This document shows positions 1-8,200 of a DNA stretch of 21,248 bases, one piece after another; position 1 is the first letter of the stretch, and every line of letters starts with the position of its first letter. The stretch is taken from NCBI GenBank assembly GCA_021157505.1, contig JAGGWI010000071.1, positions 1 through 21,248 of the forward strand. The letters are read 5' to 3'. Source of the stretch: Desulfuromusa sp. (lineage in GTDB: Bacteria; Desulfobacterota; Desulfuromonadia; Desulfuromonadales; Geopsychrobacteraceae). Under the pieces are notes generated by a model. That model saw only the letters and a program-made list of their open reading frames with translations. It had not been told where the DNA came from and made no database searches. The position numbers were made by a program, and so were the translations under genes.

Positions 1-99
1 CCCGTTACCCGTTACCCGTTACCCGTTACCCGTTACCCGTTACCCGTTACCCGTTACCCGTTACCCGTTACCCGTTACCCGTTACCCGTTACCCGTTAC
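1..99. repeat. Perfect 7-bp tandem repeat (CCCGTTA), at least 14 copies
   Basis: Fourteen identical copies of CCCGTTA run from base 1 to 98, with one extra C at 99. The array is cut by the window start, so its true length is unknown. On the minus strand the unit reads TAACGGG, giving a GGG tract every seven bases with 4-nt TAAC spacers. This fits the general G-quadruplex pattern. The array lies 28 bp beyond the stop codon of the minus-strand synthetase homologue, so readthrough transcripts from that gene would carry the G-rich version. No mismatch between copies is visible, which suggests recent expansion or ongoing homogenisation. Confidence 0.97.
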
Positions 100-126
100 A
101 TGAACCTAGGAACAGTCCCGAGTTTA

Positions 127-1992
127 TTACAGCCCCTCCATCTGCAGAGAAATCTCTTTAAGTAGCGGACGGTTGATCTCATTATCGGGAGTTTTGGGTA
201 AAAACTTGGTCAGTCGGATCGCATCGGGCAGGGCTAGCTCGCCACTTTCCTCAATGATATGTTCTTTGATCGATTGTAACGATTCGGTATTGTAACTTTC
301 ATCTTTGTAGGAATGGAGAACACAGAAAGCCAGCAACATATAGCCATAGGTTGGATGGTCAATAAAGACAACAGCACACTCCTTGACCCGTTCATGGCTG
401 AGGATGGTCGCTTCCACTTCATCAATTTTACGATTTCCAGCTCCGGTACTTAGGGCAATATCTGACCGTCCGGTCAATATGTAACTGCCATCTGCTGTGA
501 TGAGCGCTTCATCGCCGGTGGCGTAGTAGTTTTTTCCCTTGAATTTATCCCAGTAGATAGACCGATAGGTTTTACTATCCCCATACAGATCGCTGCAAAT
601 CGATGGCAGGGGGCTGGTGAGGACCATAAATCCCGGCTCATCACAGGCATCAATGGTCTCTCCACTTTTGTTGACCAGCCGACATTTAACCCCGGGAAGG
701 GGACGCATCTTGGTATTTTGTTTGCTGCCCATCGTTCCGGGGACATTGGCCATCAAACTGCCACCCGCCTCGGTTTGCCCCCAGATATTGACCAATGGGA
801 TTTTCCCTTGTTTTGGCAGGGTGTGGAGAACCCAATGGTAGAGATCCTCCTTGATTTCACCGCCACCACAACAGATAAGGCTCAGGGAATTGGCAGATTT
901 GGCTTCATATTGACGGCTGTTTTTGGCGCGCATGACACTGCGTAGTAACGCCGGATTACTAAACATCCGGGTGATATGGAAGCGATCCAGAAAATCAAAA
1001 AAGAGGGAGGTGTTTTCGTAAGTAATACTCCCCTCGTAGATAAAGACGGTACTGCCCAGGGAGAGGGGGCCGTAAACCCCGTAGGTGTGCCCGGTTATCC
1101 AGGCCAGGTCAGCGGTACACCAGAAGATATCACGATCATCCATATCGAACAGCAACTCGGTGGTAAATTGTGCCCACATGAGAAAACCTGCAGTATTGTG
1201 GACCACCGCTTTGGCAGTTTTGGTTTTGGAGGAGGTGTAGAGCATAAACAGAGGATCGTTGGCGGCTCGTACGGTGTCGACCTCAGCCCCTCGGGAATAC
1301 TTTTCATCGGTGATCAGATCCTGATACCAGAGATCCCGCTTCGGGCGCATGTGAACCCGCTCACCGGTCCTTTCGATGACGATACAATGTTTAATTTTGT
1401 AATCAATTTTGTCTAGTGCGTCATTAACTTTTTCCTTCAGCATATGTGCGGTCTGTGGACAGCTGTCGGCAGTGACAATGTATTTGGCTTTACAGTCCTG
1501 CAACTGTTCAGCCAGTGATTCAGATGAATAGGCAATGTGGTAGATGATGTGGACGGCACCAATTTGTGCACAGGCAAGCATGGTGACAATAGTTTCGGGC
1601 AGGTTGGGGGTAAATATCAGGACATTGTCCCCCTTTTTTACCCCCAGATTCAGCAATGCCATGGCAAACCGTTCTACCTCATAAGCAAGGGTGTGGTAGG
1701 TGTAAACCCGCTCACGACCATCGACTCCAACCCACATCAGCGCGGCTTTATTGCGTCGGTGGGTCCGCAGATGTTTACCGATGGTATTTTGCCAGATATC
1801 TATTTTTCCCTCAGGAAACCAGCGGTAGAATGGGGCCCGTGAACTGTCCAGAACCTCTCGATAGGGGACTTCCCATTGCAGATATTTCTGCGCCAGAGTG
1901 TCAACTAACTCGTTGGTCTCCAGCTTCAGAAAATCTTCATATTCTTCAATCGAAATAACCTTTCGATCATAGTTACATACGGGTTCAGACAT
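127..1992 (-). CDS. Degenerate acetyl-CoA synthetase homologue (probable pseudoenzyme)
   Basis: This 621-residue protein aligns along its whole length with AMP-forming acetyl-CoA synthetase (Acs, usually about 650 residues). Family landmarks include ITGHTYGVYGPLSLGST (about 299-315), WGQTEAGG (404-411), ATGD (491-494) and TGRSD (507-511). Key catalytic positions are changed. The phosphate loop, normally YTSGSTGKPKG, reads YTSSKTKTAKA (252-262), losing its three glycines. The C-terminal catalytic lysine of PKTRSGK is Glu605 (PKTPDNE, 599-605). The arginine-rich CoA-binding stretch near 177-186 is also not recognisable. The reading frame is intact, so it looks like a maintained protein rather than a decaying gene. 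The ATG lies 3 nt after the stop of the exonuclease gene, with an AAAGGA ribosome site about 12 nt upstream. Inference: it may bind an adenylate, acyl or CoA ligand, or act as a scaffold, rather than make acetyl-CoA. A divergent ligase of unknown substrate is the alternative. Confidence 0.85.
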   Translation of the reverse strand: MSEPVCNYDRKVISIEEYEDFLKLETNELVDTLAQKYLQWEVPYREVLDSSRAPFYRWFPEGKIDIWQNTIGKHLRTHRRNKAALMWVGVDGRERVYTYHTLAYEVERFAMALLNLGVKKGDNVLIFTPNLPETIVTMLACAQIGAVHIIYHIAYSSESLAEQLQDCKAKYIVTADSCPQTAHMLKEKVNDALDKIDYKIKHCIVIERTGERVHMRPKRDLWYQDLITDEKYSRGAEVDTVRAANDPLFMLYTSSKTKTAKAVVHNTAGFLMWAQFTTELLFDMDDRDIFWCTADLAWITGHTYGVYGPLSLGSTVFIYEGSITYENTSLFFDFLDRFHITRMFSNPALLRSVMRAKNSRQYEAKSANSLSLICCGGGEIKEDLYHWVLHTLPKQGKIPLVNIWGQTEAGGSLMANVPGTMGSKQNTKMRPLPGVKCRLVNKSGETIDACDEPGFMVLTSPLPSICSDLYGDSKTYRSIYWDKFKGKNYYATGDEALITADGSYILTGRSDIALSTGAGNRKIDEVEATILSHERVKECAVVFIDHPTYGYMLLAFCVLHSYKDESYNTESLQSIKEHIIEESGELALPDAIRLTKFLPKTPDNEINRPLLKEISLQMEGL

Positions 1993-1995
1993 CGC

Positions 1996-2697
1996 TCAAG
2001 AATCCTTTCTGCGAATTTGGTTCTGGGCACGGACCATATCCCCGACGGTTTTGTAAGAGTAGGGGAGTTCTTCCATGATCTTGACAAAGACCTTGGCGGT
2101 AGCAACGACATCTCCTAATGCTGTATGGCGTTGATCACATTGAACACAGTAATGTTCCAGCAGGTGGTCAAGTGGCTGGTGGGTCTGGTCTTCATGGGCC
2201 AGCTGATAGAGAAACATGGTGTCGAGCCAGACGGTATTGTTGATGCCGACGTTGTATAATTCTTTGAGATGACGATGCAGCATGCGGATATCAAAATTGA
2301 TGTGGTGACCGACAACCACGCTATCACCAACGAATTGGAGAAATTCGGGGAGAACTTCACCAATGACCGGTTTATCCTCAAACATGGCATCAACCATTCC
2401 ATGGTAGACCGTTGACTCTGGGGGGATCGGGATGGGTGGTTTGGTATAGGCTTCAAAGATCTTGGTGATTTTCCCTTTTTTCAATTTGACGGCACCAATG
2501 TTGATAATGACATCATTGTCCATGTCCAGGCCGGTTGTTTCCAGATCGAGAACACAAAAGCTGGTATCTTGAATTTTTTGTTTCAATGCCGAGCGCGCAT
2601 CAATCAGGCTACAAGCGTCGGTGACGTAGGCGAGGATCGGGTCGTTGATTATTTTCTTTTTTTCCCCGGAAAATCCTTTGAAGATTGATTTTAACAT
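1996..2697 (-). CDS. DnaQ-like 3'-5' exonuclease (DEDDh), free-standing
   Basis: This 233-residue protein carries the three exonuclease motifs of the DEDDh (DnaQ/RNase T) superfamily: Exo I DLETTG with Asp51 and Glu53, Exo II HHINFD ending at Asp136, and Exo III HTALGD with His191 and Asp196. All metal- and base-catalysis residues are present, so it should hydrolyse 3' ends of DNA, RNA or a small nucleotide. About 45 residues precede the nuclease fold and no membrane segment is seen. It is second in a three-gene minus-strand unit: 94 nt after the membrane PAS-exonuclease gene and 3 nt before the synthetase homologue. In many proteobacteria such dnaQ-like genes sit beside acs/actP acetate genes (recalled from general knowledge), which fits this context better than replication proofreading. 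The ribosome site before the ATG is weak. The exact substrate is unknown. Confidence 0.88.
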   Translation of the reverse strand: MLKSIFKGFSGEKKKIINDPILAYVTDACSLIDARSALKQKIQDTSFCVLDLETTGLDMDNDVIINIGAVKLKKGKITKIFEAYTKPPIPIPPESTVYHGMVDAMFEDKPVIGEVLPEFLQFVGDSVVVGHHINFDIRMLHRHLKELYNVGINNTVWLDTMFLYQLAHEDQTHQPLDHLLEHYCVQCDQRHTALGDVVATAKVFVKIMEELPYSYKTVGDMVRAQNQIRRKDS

Positions 2698-2791
2698 TAG
2701 ATCGATCCCATCACTTGTTTTCGCGAGGCCTCTATTTTTGCTGGCAGAAAAACAGTTCTAACTTCTCTTCGGATTTTGCACCTCAACAGTG

Positions 2792-4951
2792 TTAATAGGC
2801 TGTTTTAGCGAAAGGTGACTGCGCTGCTGCCGCCAGAGTGTCTGCCAGAGTGTAGATTCCATGAGCTTCAAGTAGCGGGATCATCTTTAGCAGAACTTCT
2901 CCGGTTACAATAGCATCACCAAGGGCGGTGTGACGACCAACAATTGTGACATTCAGTCGTTCGGCTAAACCATCCAGAGAATGGGAGTCTTGATTCGGGT
3001 GGATCACCGACGAGAGCAACAGTGTGTCAAGGACCGGGTTGTCAAAAATAATCCCGGTTTTTTCTTCCTGTAGTTGCAGGAAACGCATGTCGAAGGCGGC
3101 ATTATGGGCCACCAGTACTGAGTTCTCTACAAAGGTGTGAAAATGTGGCAGCACTTTGTCAATGGTCGGTTGTCCCTGCAGCAGCGCCGGTTGGATCCCG
3201 TGAATGGCAATCGATTCCTGTGGCACAAAACGTTTCGGGTCAACCAGTTGATCAATAACTTCGTGATAAAGGAGTTGGCCATTGACAATCCTGATGGCTC
3301 CCAGCTGAATTATCTCATCCCCTTTTGAAGGGTTCAGGCCGGTTGTTTCGGTATCAAACACCACAAAGGTCAATTTTCTCAGGGGGGTTTGTCCAAGCTC
3401 TTTCCATTCCCGGCGATTAAACAGGTCGAACTCATAAGAGACCGGGCGGTGTTCCACTTCACACTGCATTGCCAGACGGTGATCCTGATCAATCGGTGGG
3501 AAAACAACCATGACTCCGGTCGTCTCGCCAGTTGACCCTGTGAGTGAAGAGATGGAGCCAGACAGCTTTCCAAGGGTATCTTTAAGAGTCACTCGGTTTC
3601 CCTTGCTGTCGGTTAGTAACGGTATCGTTTGCCAGGTTTCAATTAATGCCTGACTTGCGGCAGTTTCCGGCCAGGCGATAATCAGTTCGATACTATGATC
3701 TTCATTGGCGGTGACCGTCATCAATAGTTCGGAAATATTCAGGTGGGTGCTGAGGAGCCCGGCCAGGTGTGATATTGCCTGAACCACAGAGTAGCTATCG
3801 AGCTGCAGCCAGATATCTTTGGGTGCCAGCGTGGTCACTTTGATTGTAAATCGTTTCGAAATATTATTACTGATAACTTCAAGCAAACTATCGGCCAGGA
3901 CATTTTCACTTTTGTTCAGAGCATGGAGGTGAAGGGCATAACTTTCGCGCGCCTCACTGAGCTTGAGTTGTAATGCTCGAGATGCCTGGTCAATTTTGTC
4001 TCGATAAAATTGCCGTTCATTTTGATCGAGATCGGGGTTTTTACGAATACTGGCGGTTGCATCACAAATATTTTCAAGCTCTTTTTGTTGTTCATCGATC
4101 AAGGACTGGATCAATGTATCCCGGCGATTGTCGGATTCAATCTGCAGAGTCATGTCTTCAAGGGTGAGGACAAATCCTGAAATAACTTTTTTACTTTTTT
4201 TCTCAGTGAAGAATGGTGCCATGTTAACTCGCAGGCAGAGTCCTGTATGGAGAGTTATTATGGAATTATTGACCATCTTTGTCCGACCGGAAGCGTGGCA
4301 TTTATGCAGCATTTCCAACCCATGGACAATTGGATTGCGATCCAGAATGCTGAAAATTGAACGCCCAAGTCCAAGGATACCCTGAGTCTGACTGTTTTTA
4401 GTCGCTGCATCAGGGTTGTCTTGAAATAATTTCTGTGCCTGCTGATTGTAAAGCAGAATTTGACCATCGGTATTACAGACAATAACCCCGTGGGGAAGCA
4501 CTGACATCAATGCCGCAAGTCGAGTACGTTCTTCATCCAGTGCCGCTTGAGCTACGGCAATTTTTCCGGCGACATCTTTCTGGATTTCGACAAAAGCATC
4601 TGCTGACTGGTTGATAATCTCTACTAAATATTGAATTTCTTTTGATGAACTTTTGATTTTTGCCCGGTGTTCAGGATTAGAGGCTGAGATTATTCTTGCG
4701 CTTTCGGCAAGTTTAAGGGTTGGAACAATGTAGTCATTGAAAAGGAGATTAATCAATGCACCGATAATAAACAGGATTGTGATTGTTCCGAGTAAGGGGA
4801 AGGGGACCAGCTTATTAAACATTTCGCCCAGGGCGATTTGTTGGGCTTCGTTCAGGCTCGCCCAGGCACCGATCAGACTCGCAACAATAATGCTGATGAT
4901 AGCAAAGTATATTGCTCCGAAAAAAATCCAGTATTTAAGGCTTGGTTTCAT
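2792..4951 (-). CDS. Membrane PAS protein with degenerate histidine-kinase-like region fused to DnaQ-like exonuclease
   Basis: This 719-residue multidomain protein has two hydrophobic segments (about 7-30 and 51-71) that anchor the N-terminus. A HAMP-like/coiled stretch (about 75-145) and a PAS domain (about 145-270) follow. A helical region (270-350) lacks a convincing phospho-acceptor histidine motif. Residues about 350-488 resemble an HATPase_c fold, but the expected N-box asparagine is replaced (QAISHLAGLL) and no DxGxG motif is present. Residues about 525-695 form a DEDDh exonuclease with FDTETTGL (532-539), HNAAFD (616-621) and HTALGD (674-679), all catalytic residues intact. The domain order suggests that a sensed signal controls the exonuclease or its assembly instead of a phosphotransfer reaction. 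It is the first gene of the unit behind the promoter at 5041-5069. The ATG has a poor ribosome site. The exonuclease call is firm; the dead-kinase reading is from sequence pattern only. Confidence 0.85.
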   Translation of the reverse strand: MKPSLKYWIFFGAIYFAIISIIVASLIGAWASLNEAQQIALGEMFNKLVPFPLLGTITILFIIGALINLLFNDYIVPTLKLAESARIISASNPEHRAKIKSSSKEIQYLVEIINQSADAFVEIQKDVAGKIAVAQAALDEERTRLAALMSVLPHGVIVCNTDGQILLYNQQAQKLFQDNPDAATKNSQTQGILGLGRSIFSILDRNPIVHGLEMLHKCHASGRTKMVNNSIITLHTGLCLRVNMAPFFTEKKSKKVISGFVLTLEDMTLQIESDNRRDTLIQSLIDEQQKELENICDATASIRKNPDLDQNERQFYRDKIDQASRALQLKLSEARESYALHLHALNKSENVLADSLLEVISNNISKRFTIKVTTLAPKDIWLQLDSYSVVQAISHLAGLLSTHLNISELLMTVTANEDHSIELIIAWPETAASQALIETWQTIPLLTDSKGNRVTLKDTLGKLSGSISSLTGSTGETTGVMVVFPPIDQDHRLAMQCEVEHRPVSYEFDLFNRREWKELGQTPLRKLTFVVFDTETTGLNPSKGDEIIQLGAIRIVNGQLLYHEVIDQLVDPKRFVPQESIAIHGIQPALLQGQPTIDKVLPHFHTFVENSVLVAHNAAFDMRFLQLQEEKTGIIFDNPVLDTLLLSSVIHPNQDSHSLDGLAERLNVTIVGRHTALGDAIVTGEVLLKMIPLLEAHGIYTLADTLAAAAQSPFAKTAY

Positions 4952-5040
4952 ATGTCTAAGAGACCTTGCGGCTGAAAAACTGGAACATATATCATTTCGG
5001 CGCTTAGAGGATCATATGTTTTTTTATGAGAAGAAAGAAC

Positions 5041-5069
5041 AATATATGACAAAATTGTACATATAGCAA
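5041..5069 (-). promoter_or_regulatory. Probable sigma70-type promoter for the PAS-exonuclease unit
   Basis: Reading the minus strand, TTGCTA (5069-5064) is followed by a 17-nt spacer and TATATT (5046-5041). This gives a 4/6 match at -35 and a 5/6 match at -10 with ideal spacing. It lies about 90 nt upstream of the ATG at 4951 and downstream of the purC terminator, so it is well placed to drive the three genes at 127-4951. This was found by eye and is not supported by transcript data. Confidence 0.55.
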
Positions 5070-5126
5070 ACATTGTTTTGTTTTAGAAATGAGATTTGAA
5101 CTGCAGATGTGGGGTGAAATAAAACA

Positions 5127-5160
5127 ATCCAGCCACTGTGCAGGAACACCATGGCTGGAT
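5127..5160 (-). terminator. Rho-independent terminator after purC
   Basis: Perfect 9-bp arms ATCCAGCCA (5127-5135) and TGGCTGGAT (5152-5160) enclose a 16-nt loop. On the minus strand the hairpin is followed by TGTTTTATTT. It begins 26 nt past the purC stop codon. The other flank is A-rich in minus-strand terms, so it may also work weakly in the opposite direction. It separates the ppiD-purC unit from the promoter of the next unit. Confidence 0.75.
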
Positions 5161-5186
5161 CGAAAATAACAGGGCTTTAGACGTGA

Positions 5187-6068
5187 TTATGCGGTCAGGC
5201 GTTTCAGGGCTTCCAGATATTTTTCACCAGTTTTACGCACAATTTCTTCTGGTAACTTAGGGGCAGGTGCCCGCTTTCCCCAATCCAGAGTTTCCAGATA
5301 ATCGCGTAAGAATTGCTTGTCAAAGCTGGGTTGAGGACCACCCGGTTGATACTGATCTTTAGGCCAGAAGCGGGAGGAATCCGGGGTCAGAGCTTCATCA
5401 ATCCAGATCAGTTGATCATCAATCAGACCAAATTCAAATTTGGTATCGGCAATGATCAACCCTTTTGTATCCGCGAGATCTCTGGCCCGTTCGTAAATCT
5501 TGATGCTGACGTCGCGGACTTGTTCAGCTATCTCGGCACCACAGAGCTCAACTGTCTGTTCAAAGGAGATGTTCTCATCATGTTCGCCAAGTTCAGCTTT
5601 GGTTGATGGAGTGAACAGGGTTTCCGGGAGTTTGTCGCTTTGTACCAGACCACTTGGTAGTGGAATGGAGCAGAGAGAGCCACGCTGTTGATATTCTTTC
5701 CAGCCACTGCCCGAAAGATACCCGCGCACAATACATTCAACCGGTAGGGGTTGGGCTTTTTTGGCCAACATGCTGCGACCTTCCAGTTGATCCCGATACT
5801 GGTGGGTTATTGCTGGAAAATCATTGACGTCAGTCGCAATCAGGTGATGGGGGATGATATCGGTCATCTGTTCAAACCAGAACTTGGAAATCTGGGTCAG
5901 CACGTAACCTTTTTGTGGAATCCCTTCATCCATAATAACGTCAAAGGCAGAAATGCGATCACTGGTGACAATCAGCAGATGCTCACCCAGATCATATATA
6001 TCTCTGACTTTGCCACGGTTAATCAGGTTGAGTTCGGGACAGTTGGTTTGGGTAATAATTGGCATCAT
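5187..6068 (-). CDS. purC: Phosphoribosylaminoimidazole-succinocarboxamide synthase (SAICAR synthetase)
   Basis: PurC joins aspartate to CAIR using ATP to form SAICAR in de novo purine synthesis in the cytosol. The 293-residue protein shows the family signatures: GKVRDIYDLG near the N-terminus, TSDRISAFDVIMDEGIPQKG, the ECIVRGYLSGSGWKEY block, TKAELGEHDENISF, IADTKFEFGL and WIDEALTPDSSRFWP. Its length matches the roughly 290-300 residue form of the enzyme. Two adjacent ATGs are possible (6068 and 6065). The first overlaps the ppiD stop codon as ATGA and has a strong GGAGGT site 8 nt upstream. The overlap implies translational coupling to ppiD. No other pur gene is nearby, so its partner here is functionally unrelated. 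A terminator follows at 5127-5160. Confidence 0.97.
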   Translation of the reverse strand: MMPIITQTNCPELNLINRGKVRDIYDLGEHLLIVTSDRISAFDVIMDEGIPQKGYVLTQISKFWFEQMTDIIPHHLIATDVNDFPAITHQYRDQLEGRSMLAKKAQPLPVECIVRGYLSGSGWKEYQQRGSLCSIPLPSGLVQSDKLPETLFTPSTKAELGEHDENISFEQTVELCGAEIAEQVRDVSIKIYERARDLADTKGLIIADTKFEFGLIDDQLIWIDEALTPDSSRFWPKDQYQPGGPQPSFDKQFLRDYLETLDWGKRAPAPKLPEEIVRKTGEKYLEALKRLTA

Positions 6069-8023
6069 GATTTGTCACCTCCAGCTGCGAAACTATTGCT
6101 CAATTCCGGAACCATCACCTCAATTTTAGCTTGTTGCCGCAGTTGTTCAAGTTTTTCCGTAATGACCTGCTCTTTTTTCTCGACCAGTAACCGGTTCCGC
6201 AGTTGTTCCCGATCGGCAATCTCCAGAAGTGCAAAATCTGCGATTTCAGCATTCTTCAAGCTGGCAACCAGGAATTTGTTACTGATAGTGTAAACTTTTG
6301 TCGTGACCGGCGCATCTTTCGTTAAGGTAAAAGCCTCTTCAGAGAGTTCCTGTGAGGTGCCGATCCGGGGAATGAAAAAACCAAAACTGCGACTGAAGTC
6401 TCCCGATTCTTCAACGGTCAACTTCAAGCTTTGAGCGGCAGTGATCAGACTTTTCTTGTCAGTCGCCAGCTTTAACAGTTTTTCTGCTAATTCTTCAGCC
6501 AGGGATTGAGCTTGTTCAGATCGATAAGCCTGTTCAACCGTGGGTTTAACTTTACTCAGCTCTGGCAAATGACTCGCTTGCCGCCCCTTCAGGGTAAACA
6601 GAAAGATCCCCTGAGTTGTTTGTACCGGTCTCGCCAGTTCAGATTCTTTCAGGGTGAAGGCGGCTTGATTGATCTCTGCAACCTTACCAATGCCGTCAAT
6701 GGCTCCATCTGTAGTAAAAAAACCGGTTTCTTTAATTCCCAGATCGTTAGCTGCTGCCGCAGTTTCAAGGTTTCCGGTTTTACGATTAATATTGTAAGCG
6801 TCCATTGCTTTTTCATAGGCGAGTTGACGTGATTTTTCCAATATCAGGCCAGCTTTGACCTCGTCTACAACATCGACAAGGGGTTTGACTCCAGGCTCTA
6901 TATATTCTTCAACCTTGACAATATGGAAACCGAAAGGTGTTTGAATAACCGGGCTCAATTGTCCTGGTCGCAGGGTAAAGACGACATCTTCAAATTCACG
7001 GACCATCGTGCCCCGACTGAAAGTTCCGAGATCACCACCCTGTGCCGCATTACTTTTGTCATCGGAATAAGTTTTCGCCCATTGTGCAAAATCAGCACCG
7101 TCCTGGAGTTGTTTCAGGAGTGTGTTGGCGAGCTCTCTCCTACTTTGAACCGTTTCAGCATCAGCGTCTTTCTGCATGCGGAGTAAGATGTGTGCTGCTT
7201 TGATCTGCTCCTGAATCTCATACTGATCAAGATTGCGGCGGTAGTAGCGCTGTAACTCTTCATCAGTAAAGGTGCCGATCTCGTTTTCGTAACGGGCAGG
7301 ATCAAACTGCAGGTAGCGTAACGACACTTTTTCCGGAACCCGGAACGTCTCGATGTTTTGGTCGAAAAATTGTTTTAGTCCTGCAGCAGTGACTTGCACT
7401 TTGGATTCAACCAGTGCTGGAGTGAGCCAGACATAATTAAGGTTGATTTTATCATTTTCTTTATGAAAAGCAGCGGCAAACTCTGTATCGCTGATGTTGA
7501 CTCCCTGCTGCAGTTCAGCGCGTACTTTCTCGGTCAGTAATCTTCTCTGCTGGGTCGCTTCAAACTGCTCCGGGCTCAGGCGTTGGTAGTTCAAGACTTC
7601 AAGATAGCGATCTCGACTGAATTTTCCTTCAAGCTGAAATGCATCATACTGTGCAATACTGTCGATCAATTCTTTTTTAGTGATTTCCAGATTGAGCTGC
7701 TGTGCCTGTTGAATCAGGAGTGTTTCATCAATCAGCTGCACCATTGCCTGTCTGGGCAGGTTGAGCTGCTCTTCCAGTCTAGCGTCAAATTGTCCCTGAT
7801 AAATATTCTGGTAGAGGTTATAGAGGTTACTGTAGTTATTTTGAAATGCATCGTAAGTGATCTCCTCGCCATTGACACGGGCGGCCACTTCTCTCCCCTG
7901 GCCACCGCGCTGGTCAGATGGTGCCGTAAGCATGGTATAGCCAATGACAAAGCTCAAAATGATGATGCCGAAGGCAATTTTGATCAGGACCGACTTTTGT
8001 TTTGATCTGACAAATTGAAGCAT
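6065..8023 (-). CDS. ppiD: PpiD/SurA-type membrane-anchored peptidyl-prolyl isomerase chaperone
   Basis: This 652-residue protein should help fold outer-membrane and periplasmic proteins leaving the Sec translocon. An N-terminal membrane anchor (about 12-32) leaves the rest in the periplasm. A SurA-like chaperone region with NGEEITYDAF (about 51-60) runs to about 170. A parvulin rotamase domain (about 272-375) carries IKAAHILLRM, GGDLGTF and TPFGFHIVKVEEY. The C-terminal 275 residues form the second part of the chaperone cradle, as in PpiD (E. coli PpiD is about 620 residues). The ATG has a good GAGGAG ribosome site about 10 nt upstream. It is divergent from mreB, with 207 bp between the two starts, and overlaps purC by 4 nt. 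No clear promoter for it was identified in that gap. Confidence 0.88.
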   Translation of the reverse strand: MLQFVRSKQKSVLIKIAFGIIILSFVIGYTMLTAPSDQRGGQGREVAARVNGEEITYDAFQNNYSNLYNLYQNIYQGQFDARLEEQLNLPRQAMVQLIDETLLIQQAQQLNLEITKKELIDSIAQYDAFQLEGKFSRDRYLEVLNYQRLSPEQFEATQQRRLLTEKVRAELQQGVNISDTEFAAAFHKENDKINLNYVWLTPALVESKVQVTAAGLKQFFDQNIETFRVPEKVSLRYLQFDPARYENEIGTFTDEELQRYYRRNLDQYEIQEQIKAAHILLRMQKDADAETVQSRRELANTLLKQLQDGADFAQWAKTYSDDKSNAAQGGDLGTFSRGTMVREFEDVVFTLRPGQLSPVIQTPFGFHIVKVEEYIEPGVKPLVDVVDEVKAGLILEKSRQLAYEKAMDAYNINRKTGNLETAAAANDLGIKETGFFTTDGAIDGIGKVAEINQAAFTLKESELARPVQTTQGIFLFTLKGRQASHLPELSKVKPTVEQAYRSEQAQSLAEELAEKLLKLATDKKSLITAAQSLKLTVEESGDFSRSFGFFIPRIGTSQELSEEAFTLTKDAPVTTKVYTISNKFLVASLKNAEIADFALLEIADREQLRNRLLVEKKEQVITEKLEQLRQQAKIEVMVPELSNSFAAGGDKS

Positions 8024-8133
8024 TAGAGTGAAACTCCTCGTTTAATATTTCTGGTTGATTCGGAATAAAAAACAGGATCGCATGTTAGACCAGCAATTTA
8101 CTGAAAAGCAATCATTTTTTACCAGCTTAACTC

Positions 8134-8162
8134 TTGCACAAAAAAGGTTGCTTTGCTAGAGT
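8134..8162 (+). promoter_or_regulatory. Probable promoter of the mre operon
   Basis: TTGCAC (8134-8139), a 17-nt spacer and TAGAGT (8157-8162) preceded by TG give an extended -10 style sigma70 promoter. It lies about 70 bp upstream of the preferred mreB start and inside the divergent ppiD-mreB gap. The -35 matches 5/6 and the -10 matches 4/6. Visual assignment only. Confidence 0.5.
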
Positions 8163-8200
8163 GACAGGGTTTTTGAGCAAACTTATAACTCAATTATTTT

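Noticed and set aside
1..99. CRISPR array or phase-variable coding repeat
   Set aside because: Units are 7 bp with no spacers, and the array lies beyond the stop codon of the neighbouring gene.
976..1416. Plus-strand 146-codon frame opposite the synthetase homologue
   Set aside because: It lies wholly antisense to a gene with clear family homology and has no recognisable protein features of its own.
127..1992. Naming the gene acs or acetoacetate-CoA ligase
   Set aside because: The whole-length resemblance is to Acs, but the catalytic loop and lysine are lost, so an enzymatic name would mislead.
1996..2697. Naming the gene dnaQ (replicative proofreading subunit)
   Set aside because: The DEDDh domain is shared by many exonucleases and the operon context points to a sensor/acetate-type cluster, not the replisome.
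4737..5066. Plus-strand 109-codon frame opposite the start of the PAS-exonuclease gene
   Set aside because: It is antisense to the membrane segments of a real gene and its end overlaps the promoter region; no family resemblance.
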